Source: Cynocephalus volans (lineage: Eukaryota > Chordata > Mammalia > Dermoptera > Cynocephalidae). From it: a stretch of 64,000 nt of DNA. Both the position numbers and the translations under genes were made by a program. Where the stretch lies: NCBI RefSeq assembly GCF_027409185.1, contig NC_084462.1:44650679-44714678 (forward strand). The letters run 5' to 3'. Shown here one piece after another: positions 36,301 through 47,741 of the stretch (positions within the stretch are counted from its first letter, which is position 1; every line of letters begins with the position of its first letter). The notes below the pieces were generated by a model. The model had not been told where the DNA came from. It was given only the letters and a program-made list of their open reading frames with translations, and ran no database searches.

Positions 36301-37921
36301 TTGTCATCCTTGTTTATCATAATATGCCACCTACTCTGGTTGTGTCTTACAACTGTAGCTCTGCTTTTTTGTTTTATGCTTTTTAATAGGGGAGTTGAAG
36401 GTGGGGGGGCTGGTGAATGTAAATGATACCTAGAAATTGAAACAAGAAAAAAAATGTATTCAGCCAGTACTCTTTCCAGGTTATAGCTAGACGTCATTTG
36501 GCAACCTCCATGCTGTGGTTTATTGAATAATACTTAATACCTAGCACAGTCCTCAATGAAGAGCTTTTTATGGCCTTTTCTGGAATGTTTTATAAACATA
36601 ACTAAAGCTTATCCAGATGAGGACAGGGACCTTTCTTTCCTTCCTTTTTAAAGGGGAACAGCGTGTGTTCATTGGGATGCTGCAATTTAGACAGCAGAAG
36701 GAGAGCTGCAGCTGTGGGAAGACCGTCCATGTGCCTGTGTGGGATTTGGCCTTGGGCAGTCTGGACTCGCATTCCACCCCGTGCTAATATTTAGTGAATG
36801 TGAATTGGGGAAAATTATTCGGTCTCCCTTGAGCTTGAAGATGTTTGGGAAACTCTGTGAGGAGTTGGCCCCATACCATAGGCTCCCTATGTATCTTTCT
36901 TCTTCCTCTCATCCTCACACTTGAGGTCGTCCTCGAATTAATTTTCGTAGCTTTGATTTTGCTCTGCCACTCTGCATATGATTGGTGCTATTTGTTAACA
37001 TAATTTGAAAATTGCAAATTCATTTTAGTAATATCTTAGGCCAAGTATAATGAGGAAAGTCAGTTTTATGGGCCCAAATCGTATTATAAAGCTAAATGGA
37101 AACCAGTTTTAGATTATTCTAATTTATCAGTTTCCTTGCCATTCCATCCAGTGTATCTTGGAAGATCAAATATCACTAGATTGAAAATCTGAAGGTTGGT
37201 TGATAGCATTTCAAAATTCCATTTAACTTTTCAGTTGAAACTGTTGACTTTTAAGAAGAATGATGCTGTTTTGAATTTATAGTAACATCACCATAATTTC
37301 CGGGGAGTGAATGGAAACTTTGGGATGGTGGGCATTGAGCCCAGCAGTGGAGTGTTGTGTTCTTTAGACCCCCAGAATTGGCCCCTGTGAGTCCTCTCTG
37401 GGGCTGTAACTTACTAGAGGACAGGCCCCAGCTTCCGCTTAAGTTGATTAGAGTGGAGGGTTAATGAGGATCCAGGGCAATGGGTTCCTCAGCTTCCTGT
37501 AGCCCTCTGCTCTCTGTTCCCTAGCTGGGCACCTCTTCCTCTGACACACCTTTCTCTGCCCTTTGGCATCTTCCCAGTGGCTCAGCCACAGGTCTTTTTC
37601 CCGACTGGCTCAAACCATGTCTGTATCTGCCCGTTGTCTGCCCAGGGTTCCTCCAAAGATGCCTCTGCAGGCTGGGCCCCCTGTGGCGCTTCCTCCAAAT
37701 GACTGTTGAAGATGGGACATGAGTGTTCAAGAGCTAGAATGCTCCTGGTGTTCAGATCTGGTTCAGGGCTGGCAGCAGGTCCTCATTCTGCATGCCATGC
37801 AGCCTGATCACGGGTCCCAGCTGCAGCCTGCTTGGATGCTGGGGCAGCTATGAGTATCTAAATCCACTTTGAATTTTACCTTAGAGCAGTGTCAGATGAG
37901 AGGAATTGAGGGTACTTTAAA
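33346..37921. other. Intron 1, mostly unique sequence
   Basis: No gene or confident repeat. 33690-34160 has a LINE-like texture (for example 'tttatcccaagggg') that I cannot place. The remainder looks unique. Confidence 0.45.
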
Positions 37922-38604
37922 AACATTTTTAATTCTGGTAAAATACACATAATATAAAATTTAGCATCTTTTGCCACTTTTAACTGTACAGTTCAGTGGC
38001 ATTAAGTACATACACGTTGTGCAATCATCACCACTGTCCATCTCCATGACTTTTTCATTTTTCCAAACTGAAACTGTTTCCATTAAACACTAACTCCCAT
38101 TTCTCCTTCCCCCAGCTCCTGGCAACCACATTCCTACCTACTCTAGGTGCCTTATATAAGTGGAATCATACAGTATTTGTCCTTTTGTGACTGACTTATT
38201 TCATTTGGCATAGTGTCCTCAAGGTTCATCCCTGTTATGGAATCTGTCAGAATTGCCTTCCTTTTTAAGGCTGAATAATCAAAAAATACGAATATACCAT
38301 ATTTATATAATGTAGTATCCATTACTACATGGTATGTAATACTTATCCATTTATCTAATGATGGACGCTTGGGTTGCTTTCACCTTTTGGCTTTTCTGAA
38401 TAATGCTGCTATGAACATGGGTGTGCAAATATCTCTTCAAGTCTCTGCCCTCAACTCTTTTGGGTATATACCCAGAAGTGGAATTGCTGGATATGGTAGT
38501 TCTATTTTCATGTTTTTGAGAAACTTCTGTACTGTTTTCCATATAGACTGCACAAAGGTTCCAGTTTCTCTTCATCCTTGCCAACATTAGTTATTTTCTG
38601 GGTG

Positions 38605-38683
<79 letters not shown>

Positions 38684-38800
38684 TGTGTGTGTGGTGTGTG
38701 TGTGTGTGTGTATGTGTGTGGTGTGTGTGTGTGTGTGTGTTTTGATATCCATCCTAAGCTGTTCTGAGGTGGTATCTCCTTACAGTTTTGGTTGAGGGCA
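37922..38800 (-). repeat. L1 LINE 3' end, interrupted by (TG)n
   Basis: The plus strand is the complement of an L1 end: 'ggtaaaatacacataatata', 'caccactgtccatctccatg', 'ggcaaccacattcctaccta', 'tggaatcatacagtatttgt', 'tgggtatatacccagaagtg', 'ccttgccaacattagttatt'. After the microsatellite at 38610-38740 the L1 text resumes ('gatatccatcctaagctgtt', 'ctgaggtggtatctcctta'), so the repeat expanded within the element. Confidence 0.88.
38610..38740. repeat. (TG)n microsatellite, about 131 bp
   Basis: Nearly pure TG for about 131 bp, with a few GG or TA interruptions at 38676-38721. It sits where the host L1 normally has a T/G-rich spacer, which probably seeded it. Expected to be highly polymorphic and prone to Z-DNA. 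Confidence 0.97.
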
Positions 38801-38944
38801 CTTTTGAGTTTTAGCAAATATCAGTGAAGTATTTCAACTTTTTATAGGCACAAACTGACTTAAAACCTGAAGGTTTTGAGAGGAGAGGAGCATGAGAAGA
38901 AGACAGAGCATATGAACAACAGTCGGAAGCTGATTTTCTACTTG

Positions 38945-39060
38945 TCATTCATTTGCCAAATGTTTACTGAACACCTGCTATTCCTCAGGCCCATGCTGGT
39001 TGGGCCCTTGTGAAAGAGACAGAAAATAAGTCTAATGCAGTCCTGGCTGCCCAGGGGATC
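38945..39060 (-). repeat. L2 LINE 3' fragment
   Basis: The plus strand reads 'cattcatttgccaaatgttt', 'actgaacacctgctattcct', the reversed L2 terminus, followed by 'gaaagagacagaaaataa'. Diverged. Confidence 0.5.
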
Positions 39061-39165
39061 ACCATGCAATAGGCAAGTGAGTGCCTGAACTCAAGGAAAG
39101 AGGACTGTGGCCTGGGTCCTGTTGCAGTAGAGGGTCAAGTCCACACTGAGGTGTGGACTGTCGCT

Positions 39166-39313
39166 GGGGCCGAGCCCGTGGAGCACTCGGGAGAGTGCAG
39201 CACTGGGAGCACGGCGATGCTCCTGCTGTGGGTTTGGATCCTATATAGGAATGGCTGGTGCACTCACTGGCTGAGTGCCGGTCACGAAAAAGACAAAAAA
39301 TAAATAAATAAAA
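39166..39313 (+). mobile_element. CYN SINE, subfamily with palindromic insert
   Basis: Starts GGGGCCGAGCCCGTGGAGCA, then ACTCGGGAGAGTGCAGCACT, a hairpin segment (GGGAGCAcggcgaTGCTCCT, 39205-39224), the B box GGGTTTGGATCC, TATATAGGAATGG, and a truncated second unit ending GGTCACGAAAAAGAC and an A-rich tail to 39313. Target-site duplications are not obvious. It shares the hairpin insert with the copy at 40703-40884. Confidence 0.88.
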
Positions 39314-40565
39314 GGCCTGCCGTAGAGAAAATGGATATTGTGATAGAGGGAGCTGCTGGGATGCATGTGTACCCAGTGTCTTGGAGTTTAGGAACCTCAG
39401 ATGGCTCCATATATTGTCTTTGGAGGAGGAGTACCAGGAGCTGAGACTGGATGTATTGACACAGGTCAGATCACAAAGGGTCTTACAGGCCCTTTTAAGG
39501 AGGTTGAATTTCATCTGGAAGGCACAGGGAGCTTTTGAAAGACTGAAAGCAGAAGAATGGGTACCATCAGATTTGCATTTTCAAAAGTCTGCCTTGGTGG
39601 CAGGGTGGAAGGGTGCATTATAGAGGGTTAGACCACAGGCCCAGTCCCCAGTCAGGTGCTGTGTGGTAACCAGGGAAGAGGTGGTGATGGCAGCAACCAG
39701 GACTTGGCATAGATGCCATAGCATCCTAAAGTTGTCATTGTATAATGCTCAAGTTTGGACAAAGAAAGTTCTTAACAGTTTCCAACTGTAGAGCTCTCTG
39801 TCTCTTTTTGCCTTCAGATTGGCTTTGCCATCTCTGGTCTCTGAGGGAAGGCAGGAGTCAGTTGTGTCTTAGCTGGAAGCAGAACTCCTTTGGTGGTGTG
39901 CCTTGAGTGCCTATGGACATGGGCTACCTGGTGCCACTTACCTGGTGGCTTTTTGCTCATGTAACTGCAGCAGGTGTCTTGTGTCCTGTGGTTTGCAGCA
40001 TGGAACAGAGGCTGTTTGCAAGGGATTTTGGGTCTCAGTGGTTGGGGGCCTCTGCATGCCTTGGTGATTAAGGAAGGTTCTGGTAAGCCAAAACCAGATT
40101 TTGATTTCATGGGTAGAGTGCAGGATTTTGGATTATGTATCCCAGCCATGGCCCAAGTTTACAGTGACTAGGAATGCAGTTCACTCTTTTGCTCTCTTGC
40201 TCAACACGCAGATTGTTACCTGTGTATGTTATGGTGCTATTATTTCATGGATATACCATTGTGTGGCATCAGCATGTATGGGAATGCTGTTGGAGGTCGA
40301 CACTAACCTCTGCTGGGTGTGCTGCATGTTTTCTAGAAACCTCTCTGCTTGGCAGTTTGAGACCAGGGTTCTCATTTCTACATTGCCACTAGCTAATAGG
40401 AGAATTTTGAGAAGTCTCCTAATCTCTGTAGACATCATTTTATTCATTTGTAAAATGGTATGACAGATGCTCACAGCTCAGGAGTGGTTGATTTAGGGAT
40501 TTGTGACTCAGGATGCCCGTAGTTGGAGTTCAAAGAAGTCTTTGAAATTGCATGCAAACTGTTTG
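39314..40565. other. Intron 1, unique/L2-like stretch
   Basis: 39450-39610 reads like an old repeat segment ('gtcttacaggcccttttaag', 'gttgaatttcatctggaagg') common in mammalian introns, family not assigned. The rest is unassigned. No gene seen. Confidence 0.4.
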
Positions 40566-40570
40566 TAAGT

Positions 40571-40656
40571 ATGTGTGTTTGTGTGTGTATATATATATAC
40601 ACACACATATATATATACACACACATATATCCATATATATATACACATATATACAA

Positions 40657-40688
<32 letters not shown>

Positions 40689-40694
40689 CACACA
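40571..40694. repeat. Mixed TG/TA/CA microsatellite with perfect palindromes
   Basis: Alternating purine-pyrimidine DNA for about 120 bp. Two perfect palindromes stand out: 40581-40606 (26 bp; GTGTGTG arm, TA core, CACACAC arm) and 40663-40694 (32 bp; TGTGTG arm, (TA)10 core, CACACA arm). Likely unstable and cruciform/Z-DNA forming. Confidence 0.95.
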
Positions 40695-40702
40695 TTTTTT
40701 TT

Positions 40703-40715
40703 TTATATATTTTTA

Positions 40716-40754
<39 letters not shown>

Positions 40755-40884
40755 CTTTTTCGTGACCGGCACTCAGCCAGTGAGTGTACCGGCCATTCCT
40801 ATATAGGATCCGAACCTGCGGCCGCTGGGAGCGTCGCCGCGCTCCCAGCGCAGCACCCTCCCGAGTGCGCCACAGGCTCGGCCC
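40703..40884 (-). mobile_element. CYN SINE, subfamily with palindromic insert, long T-rich (A-tail) flank
   Basis: On the minus strand: GGGGCCGAGCCTGTGGCGCA, ACTCGGGAGGGTGCTGCG, a hairpin insert, B box GGTTCGGATCC, TATATAGGAATGGCCGG, then GGTCACGAAAAAG and a long A tail seen as T-rich sequence at 40703-40754. The insert forms 11-bp perfect arms at 40823-40833 and 40840-40850 (CGCTGGGAGCG / CGCTCCCAGCG) around a 6-nt loop. Flanks share cacacattttttt (from 40689 and from 40885), the likely target-site duplication. CpGs are well kept, suggesting a young insertion. Confidence 0.9.
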
Positions 40885-42439
40885 CACACATTTTTTTTAA
40901 AGTGTATTTTTTTACCAGACTTTCTCAGAGATCCAGCACCTAAAAAAGAAACCATGGTTAATCTTGGGGGCTCCCTTTTAACTCTCTGTGCTTTGTCGAT
41001 TCATCAGTCTCTGCATGTGGATGGCCTCTCACATGGCCTGAGTTCTTCCTCCCACTGTGCAGTGGGTGGCACTTTGGATGCCCAGATGTTAACATCAAGT
41101 AAGCAGAAGCTCAGTCAGTGTTAGTGAAATTAAATCACTCTGCAAAAATCAATGTTAAGCAGAATTAAATCACTTGATTTTAATAGCAACATGGAATAGC
41201 AGTTTTTCATCTTCGTTGTGCTGTTTTCCCTCTCCAGATAGCTTTTAGTTTTTTTTTGTTTGTTTGTTTTGGTGTCCTTTTCAAGGAGAAGCAGCCTTGG
41301 ACAATTGCAGCAGATTTTTAGATACCGTGGTTGAGGATCCAGGGGTTTGTCATGGGTTGATTAATCAGGAAGTATTATTCTAGAGTATTAGAATATATTT
41401 ACTGCAGGCAGAGAGCTTGCATGGTTTAGAGGTGGCTCAGAAAGCACATTTGGATCTTGTTGTACTTCCCTGCCATCGTGGATGGATATCAGTTACCATG
41501 TCATATGGCTCTTTCAGGATGCTCCAGTGGAGAGCAGTTTTAATACTGAAAACATCGTGTTAAATAGAGAGATGCTGTTACCATCGTTCCAGCCAATAGT
41601 GTGAGTGAGGGTAGGGGCCACCTCTCAGGACGGTTACCCCCCTCACACCATCCTCTATCCACCCCCTCATGACCACTGACCTGGCTGGGGGCAGAGGAGG
41701 GGGGCCCTGTTCCAGCATGGCCCTAGAAGCAGAATTCCAAAATGTTTGTATCTCCCTTTGGACGTTGTTTGGGGTCAAGGAGACAGAGCAAACAAGGAAT
41801 GAATTTTGAGGATTTATGATCATTTTGATGATGATGATTATAAAAAACAAAAAAATCCTACATGCTTATGGTAAAACACTTAAACAAGGTAAGGAGTAAA
41901 AGTACCAAGCTCCCTCCTACTCTTCTCTCCTCTGACTCTTCCTCCTCCCACCCTGCTTCCCAAAGGTGAGCTTTGCTCGTGCTCCCTGTGCATAGCAAAC
42001 ATGTTATGTCCTGGTTGTTTTTTAAACACAAATTTGCAATTTGTGATTTTTTGATTTAATATCCCTTCTGATAGCAGAGTGATCTTTGTTTTTAAAGTGA
42101 TTTTGAGTATCCAAGTAATACAGGAATTTATGCTCCTTGTGAAAATTAAAACAATACAGAATCACAGAGTAGAAGGCAATAGCTTACCCTTCCTCTCCCT
42201 GCTGCTCTGGGTTCACTTCCCCTCCCAGAGGGATCTACTGGCAGGTCACAGGTCAGCGTGCCTCCTTCCATGTGTTTTTTCACATGTTCATGTGCACCTG
42301 TGTAAACAGGGGTGGGGGTGTGTCTCTGAGTGTGAAGGGAGAAGTAAGCCACAGAGCTATGAGTCATTTTTTAATTCATTATTAGCATATTCATTGTTAT
42401 AAATCATACTTATTCTATATGCCCCTTATCCAATCTCTT
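40885..42439. other. Intron 1, unassigned stretch
   Basis: No gene recognised. 41820-42330 has the texture of an old LINE 3' region ('cctacatgcttatggtaaaa', 'ttttgagtatccaagtaata') but I cannot name the family. Confidence 0.4.
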
Positions 42440-43380
42440 CCCTCTCCCTCAGGTAGTTTTGTTTTTTAACATAAATAGGATCTGTATTATCCTGAGGCTC
42501 TTTTTCTCTCTCTCTCCCAAACATTTCTTTTAGAGTAGTTTTAGGTTTACAGTAGTGGATAGTAGACAGTTCCCATATACCCCTTAACAGTTTCTCGTCT
42601 TGTTAACATCTTATATTACCATGATAAATTTGCCACTAAGGATCCAGTGGTAGCCCATGACTATTAGTGGACTAAACTCAACACAGTTTTTGCCCGGTGT
42701 TCCTATCCTGGTCCAGGAATCCATGCAGGACACCACGTTAAATTTAGACATCCTGTCTTCCTTAGCTGCCTCTGGTCTGAGATGGTGGTCTCAGGCTTGC
42801 CTTGTCCTTGGGAACCATGATGGTTGTAAAGAACACTGGTCAGGTTTTTTGCAGGATGTCTCTTGGTTTGTCAGATTTTTTTTTTTTTTTTAATGGTTAT
42901 ACTGAGATTATGGGTTTTAGGGAGGAAGACTCAGACCTGAAATGCCTTCCTGTGTCATCATATCAAGGATGCATAATGTCAGCATGGCTTGTCATCAGCA
43001 ATGTAAACTCACCTGGCTGAGGTAGTGTGTATTGTGCTTCTTTACTGGTAAGGGCTTTAATAAATCAGTTATATACTGATGTTCTGTTCTTTTTAATTGC
43101 TGTGTATTGATCACTATAAAGAGACCTTGCAGTTTCTTTAAAAGATGGACATTTATCCTGGTTTTTGATTTTATAAATCAGATTCTAGGGAATACCTTTA
43201 CATAAATCTATTTGCTGTGTCTAATGAAGCTTGGATCTCTTGAAGAAGAGTTACTGGGTCAGAGTTACAGGGATTCTGATTTTTTGATAGATGTTGCTCT
43301 CCAAAATGGAGAGTCCTTGTTGCCCCCTCCTCATTCAAACTTGGTGTTAGTAGGTTTGTCAATTTTTTGCAAATCTGGTA
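42440..43380 (-). repeat. Old L1 LINE 3' region, antisense
   Basis: The plus strand carries complements of an old L1 3' end: 'gtagttttaggtttacagta', 'cagttcccatatacccctta', 'ggatgtctcttggtttgtca', 'gggttttagggaggaagact', 'catcatatcaaggatgcata', 'ctcacctggctgaggtagtg', then 'gttactgggtcagagttaca' and 'ttgctctccaaaatggagag'. Highly diverged, with a T-rich insertion near 42877-42892. Confidence 0.7.
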
Positions 43381-43397
43381 AGTTAATGATACAAAAG

Positions 43398-43452
43398 GTC
43401 CCCAACTTACAATGGGTTTATCAGGACATAACCCCATTGTAAGTTGAGGAGC
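43398..43452. repeat. Fold-back DNA-transposon-like terminus
   Basis: Perfect 14-bp arms, CAACTTACAATGGG at 43403-43416 and CCCATTGTAAGTTG at 43433-43446, flank a 16-nt loop. The wording is that of a terminal segment of a common mammalian DNA transposon (Tigger/mariner-like group). Only this end is present. Confidence 0.6.
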
Positions 43453-43459
43453 ATCTATC

Positions 43460-46400
43460 TGTATTTTACTTTGCATTTCTGTAGTTGTGGGAAGTGTATT
43501 TACCATACCCAGGGAACCTTAGCGTAAGAAGATGGTGAGAACCAGACTCTCCAGCAACATTTGGGAAACATCTGTTTAGTATCAAGCTCTTATAAAAACA
43601 GAGGTAAAATAAGGATCTACCCTTAAAGACTCAAAGCCTTTCTCTAAAAGCTCTTTCCCATAACACCTACCTGAGATATGTCTTTGATCATGAGCCCCAG
43701 CTTTTAAAAATGGAATTAGTGCGAGTCTGTTGTTTTCCATCTAATACATTGGTGAGAACTGCTTGATGGTATGGGGACATTTATGGGGAGGGCGTTGGGG
43801 AAGGGAGAAGTAACCCCCCCTCCATACTAGGGTGGACCTGGGTGGGATGCATGAGTGGTGGAGCAGTGTGGGACCCTGGCTCTTTAGTCTCCAGGGTGGT
43901 TGCATTTTGCCAATGCTTTGTTCCATGTCCCTTTGTCCCTTACCCAAGGTGTTGGCTAGAAAGTGTGAGGGGCTGGTGGAGCATGCTCAGTGTGTTCCCT
44001 AACCCAGGGATGTGGGGGAGCAGGCCCACTCCCCCACCTCCAGCCTTTCCTTGCTGTCCCCTGACTTGCCATCCCACAACTATGGGCTGCCATGCTGCGG
44101 CTGGGAGATCCCTTAAGCCTCAGAGGCTGGCTCTAAGATGAGTGGAAGGCAGTGCGGTGTAGAGGTGGTGTTGGCCATGGGCAGGTGAGCATTGACTTTG
44201 CCTATGAGCAGTGCCACCTCCATGTAGAGGGAGGGGTCCCTACCCTATTGTGAGGATTTGAGGCTTTTGTTTAGGTTTTTCTCCTTTACAGGATGACTAT
44301 AATCCTGTACTTTGAGCTTTGTTCCAGGGTGGGTCCCTGGGAAGAGTGGTCCACAAAGCAGGTGAGCGCGGCTGCTGTCCAGCAAGCCCTGCCTCCCTGC
44401 TGCAGAATGTAGAGGACGTGCACAGATGCTTAGTGGGTCTGGGTTCTGCTCTCCCTGGTGCTCTGAGCACAGGGCTTGCCTGCCTTTTGGGCCATCTTTA
44501 CCTCCCAAGGAGCATCTTCTGTTTTTTGTGTTTCCTTACTGTTGAGGGTAGAATTCTTCAAGGCTATTTCAACTCCCTGTGTGCTTACGACGGGCCCCTT
44601 AGCAGCACCTGTATTATTTCTGGTCATCATTTGGAAATGTGTCCATTATCTGGTACCAGGGAGCATTTGCATTTTCCCTTTATACTTAGTTGACACACTT
44701 TTATGTCTCTGGGTTTTTTTTTTATTTTTAGCATAATTGTTCTTGTCTACATAGTGTACCATGCCTTTGACTTTTAAGCAAATTAATGCAGTCTGTGCTG
44801 GGCTGTAAGGGTGCAGGGAAACGAAATTGGTGGGTTCTTAGGGGGTGAGGTATATCCTCAAAGACCCCCCTGCACCACTTATTCTCGTGTACCCGTTCCA
44901 CGCCAGGGTCTTTAATGCTCCTTGACAGTCCATCAAGTGGGCCTGCCTGTCACCCTTCACAGTGAGAACAAGCCTTGGGTAGGCTTGGACACCCCCAGTT
45001 GTGCTGCTATGTGGCTTCATGAAGTCTGCCACCTTCCTAGAGCTGTGTGGTTGTGGCAGCCTAGCTTTTTGGGGGGACCTCAGCCTGCGGTGCTCCTGGC
45101 CCAGCACCCCTGAGCCCTCTTGACTGCAAGGCCTGGTGAGAGGAGCTGGCCAGACTCGGGTTGGCCCCTAACATCTCACTAAGTGGTTTGCCTTAAAGGC
45201 CAGGGTTGCTCACACTTGTCAGAGTTCTATATAAACTTGAGAATGATGTTGTTCTCAACTGGAACAGCAAAAAAACTGAAGTTCTCAATTGCCATGGAAT
45301 AACATGTAGATTTTTTGGTGTGTGATCTGAATATCAGCATCACATAAAGAATGTGTGTGTCAGGTCGAGGAGGCTGATTTCCCCGTGACTTGCAGAGGAA
45401 AGTTGGAGCTGTGTCTAAGCAAGGAAGGAAAGGTTATCTATTTGAGAGTTGAGATAAGGAAGGGAATGCAATTTAATAGAAACGGGGAGTGACACGCGGC
45501 AGTTGCCTGATGAAGTTGAGGTATCGTGTTCTAAATTTGTGAGATCCATCTCTGTCCTCCAAGGAGAACATCGTGTGTGCAGGAAGAGTTCTTGTAGTTG
45601 GATTAGACTGTGTTTTCTGTCTTAATTTTTTTCCCCATGAGTTGTGAACAGAAACAAGAATTTGACATTCTGTGGTGTGATTAACTTGTGGAAACAGTAC
45701 ATGCTTTTCAGTGGACTGTAAGGTTTGAAACAATACCATTTTCCGTACCATGTCAGTGGGACTGTTTACATGTGCGTTATGAAATATAAAGTAAAGCTCT
45801 GTAAAGCTTTTCTTAAGCTTCCTTTGTTGCCTTTCTTTGAGGCATGAGGGTTGAGAGAAGTTTCCACCCTCGGAGCCTTAGATGAGGTACCCACCTTGGT
45901 CAGAGTGCCCAGTGTGTGAGAGAACCGCTCTTTTGTTGATTTGCACCTCGTGGTTGCAGCCTCATCAGTTTTGAGAGATACTTCTGAAGAAGTATTTTCT
46001 ATTCCAGAATTGTGTGAAGTTGTCTAGATTTAAGCCCAACACTGTCCCCTAATAACTGAGGGATCCCAGGTGGGTCATTGCGTCATTGTTGGCCCTCATT
46101 TTCCTTAGCTGTAAAACAGGGCAATAATACCCCCAAAGAGTTATCAGTAGTAAATCAAGTTAGGCTTATAAAATCTCAGAAATGGGCACCTCCACAGAAA
46201 TCTTTATTACCTGTGTAGGCAGTCCAGTCTGATTTCAGATATATCCAGTTGTGTGTTCTTATATGGAACTCAAATATTTCACCCTGTGTTGGTCCAAGTT
46301 CTGTGTCCCCCTCCCCCAACAGGGTCACATAGAGCCCTGCCTGCCCTCCTCCCTGGGGACTCTCGCCTGCTTGTTTCTTTAGTCGTTCCCCAGGAGACGG

Positions 46401-47741
46401 GATTTCTGGTCCCTCTTCCTTCCTGGCTGTCACTTGGATGCTCTCCCTTTGGCTTTCCTGACTTTTAAAGTGTGGAGACAGAAACAAACCCAGTTTTGGG
46501 GGCCTCTTCTCTGGACTCTTACTCTATGAAGTCTCTTAGGAATGGTCTAAGATCGCCTGCCTTTTTTTTTTTTTGGCAGACACAACACCTCATCATCACA
46601 TACAGAAATTATATCCAATTAAATCTCCTAAGTCTTTTTCACACCTCCTACATTTGTGCATTTCTTTTTTTGCACCCAAGTGTCCAAATAGCATTATTTC
46701 CTCTCTATTGCAATTCCAATCTGTTGATCTTTTTAGCTCTTGATTCTGTCATTCAATGTATTTGCCATCTCTCCTGGAAACTTGTCATCCTTGAATTAGA
46801 TAAACATTTTATCTCATTGTTCAAGTAATTGATAAAAATGTTGAGACATACAGAACTCAAGAGCCTTGTCGCCCTCCACTAGAGACCTTCCTTCGGCTAT
46901 TCATTACTCAACACTTTGGAAGGTGAACTGCATGTTTACCAAGCTACTCAAATGAGTTCGTATTTCTTCACCTTGTTAACCAGCAGGGCACTGTAGACAA
47001 AGTATGTATTCCTGCAGTCTACCACTTAAAAAAAAAATTCTTATTCCAAGAAAGAAAAAAGACACATCTCTAAATCCAGTTACTGTGTGGTTTGTGATGG
47101 TTTAGGGTTTCTGTTTCCAGCAGTGTTTTTCTTCTATTTCTGCCTTTGTTTGGTAACACTGCTGGAGTGCAGGTAATGGACTGTTACTACCAGGTGGCTT
47201 GGAGGTTAGCTATGACTGGATGTTATCTGGAGCAGAGCAGATTGAGCTGCTTGGGAGAAGAGTATTTAGATGATCCTTTTTTGGGAGCCAAGACCTGGAA
47301 GGGCACTGGTTTTGGACATCCTCTCCTGGCAGGATGCTAGGAGTGGCTTCCATGGGTTGCTCTCTGGACTGGTGAGCAGAGGCTTCTGTGGTGCAGATGG
47401 AGAAATCCTAAATGCCAAGGGTATCTGGTGATGGTAAAAATTGCAGCATGCCTCAGTGAAGGAGTCAGGGATGCAGACTGGCCTTCAGATGCTTGGATCA
47501 GCACAAAGTGGAAAAAATACTCCTCTTTTGTAGGGAGAGATGAATCTGGAGGTGTTAGAGCAGAATAGTAAATGCAGAAGTTGTAGAAGATACAAAGGCC
47601 TTTGTAAGAATGGGCATGATCCCTAAAGGGATGCCTAAAGGGCTTCGGGACAGGCTGGAGCCAGGATTGGCCCTCCTTGTTTTGCTCCACCTCATTTTAC
47701 AAGGCAGGAGCTGTGTTGAGGTAGAGATGTGCCTGGCTTTA
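43460..47741. other. Intron 1, mostly unique sequence
   Basis: No gene seen. A MIR relic lies at 46050-46150. 46740-47010 may be a very old LINE-type repeat (see findings). Minus-strand frames near 45900-46490 have no recognisable product. Confidence 0.45.
46050..46150 (+). repeat. MIR fragment
   Basis: Reads 'tcattttccttagctgtaaa' then 'acagggcaataatacccc', the MIR core in diverged form. Confidence 0.55.

Noticed and set aside
38587..38817. Open frames of Cys-Val or Thr-His repeats
   Set aside because: They are translations of the (TG)n microsatellite.
40471..40943. Overlapping open frames rich in Tyr-Ile-His and Phe
   Set aside because: They are translations of the TA/CA microsatellite, T-rich run and CYN SINE.
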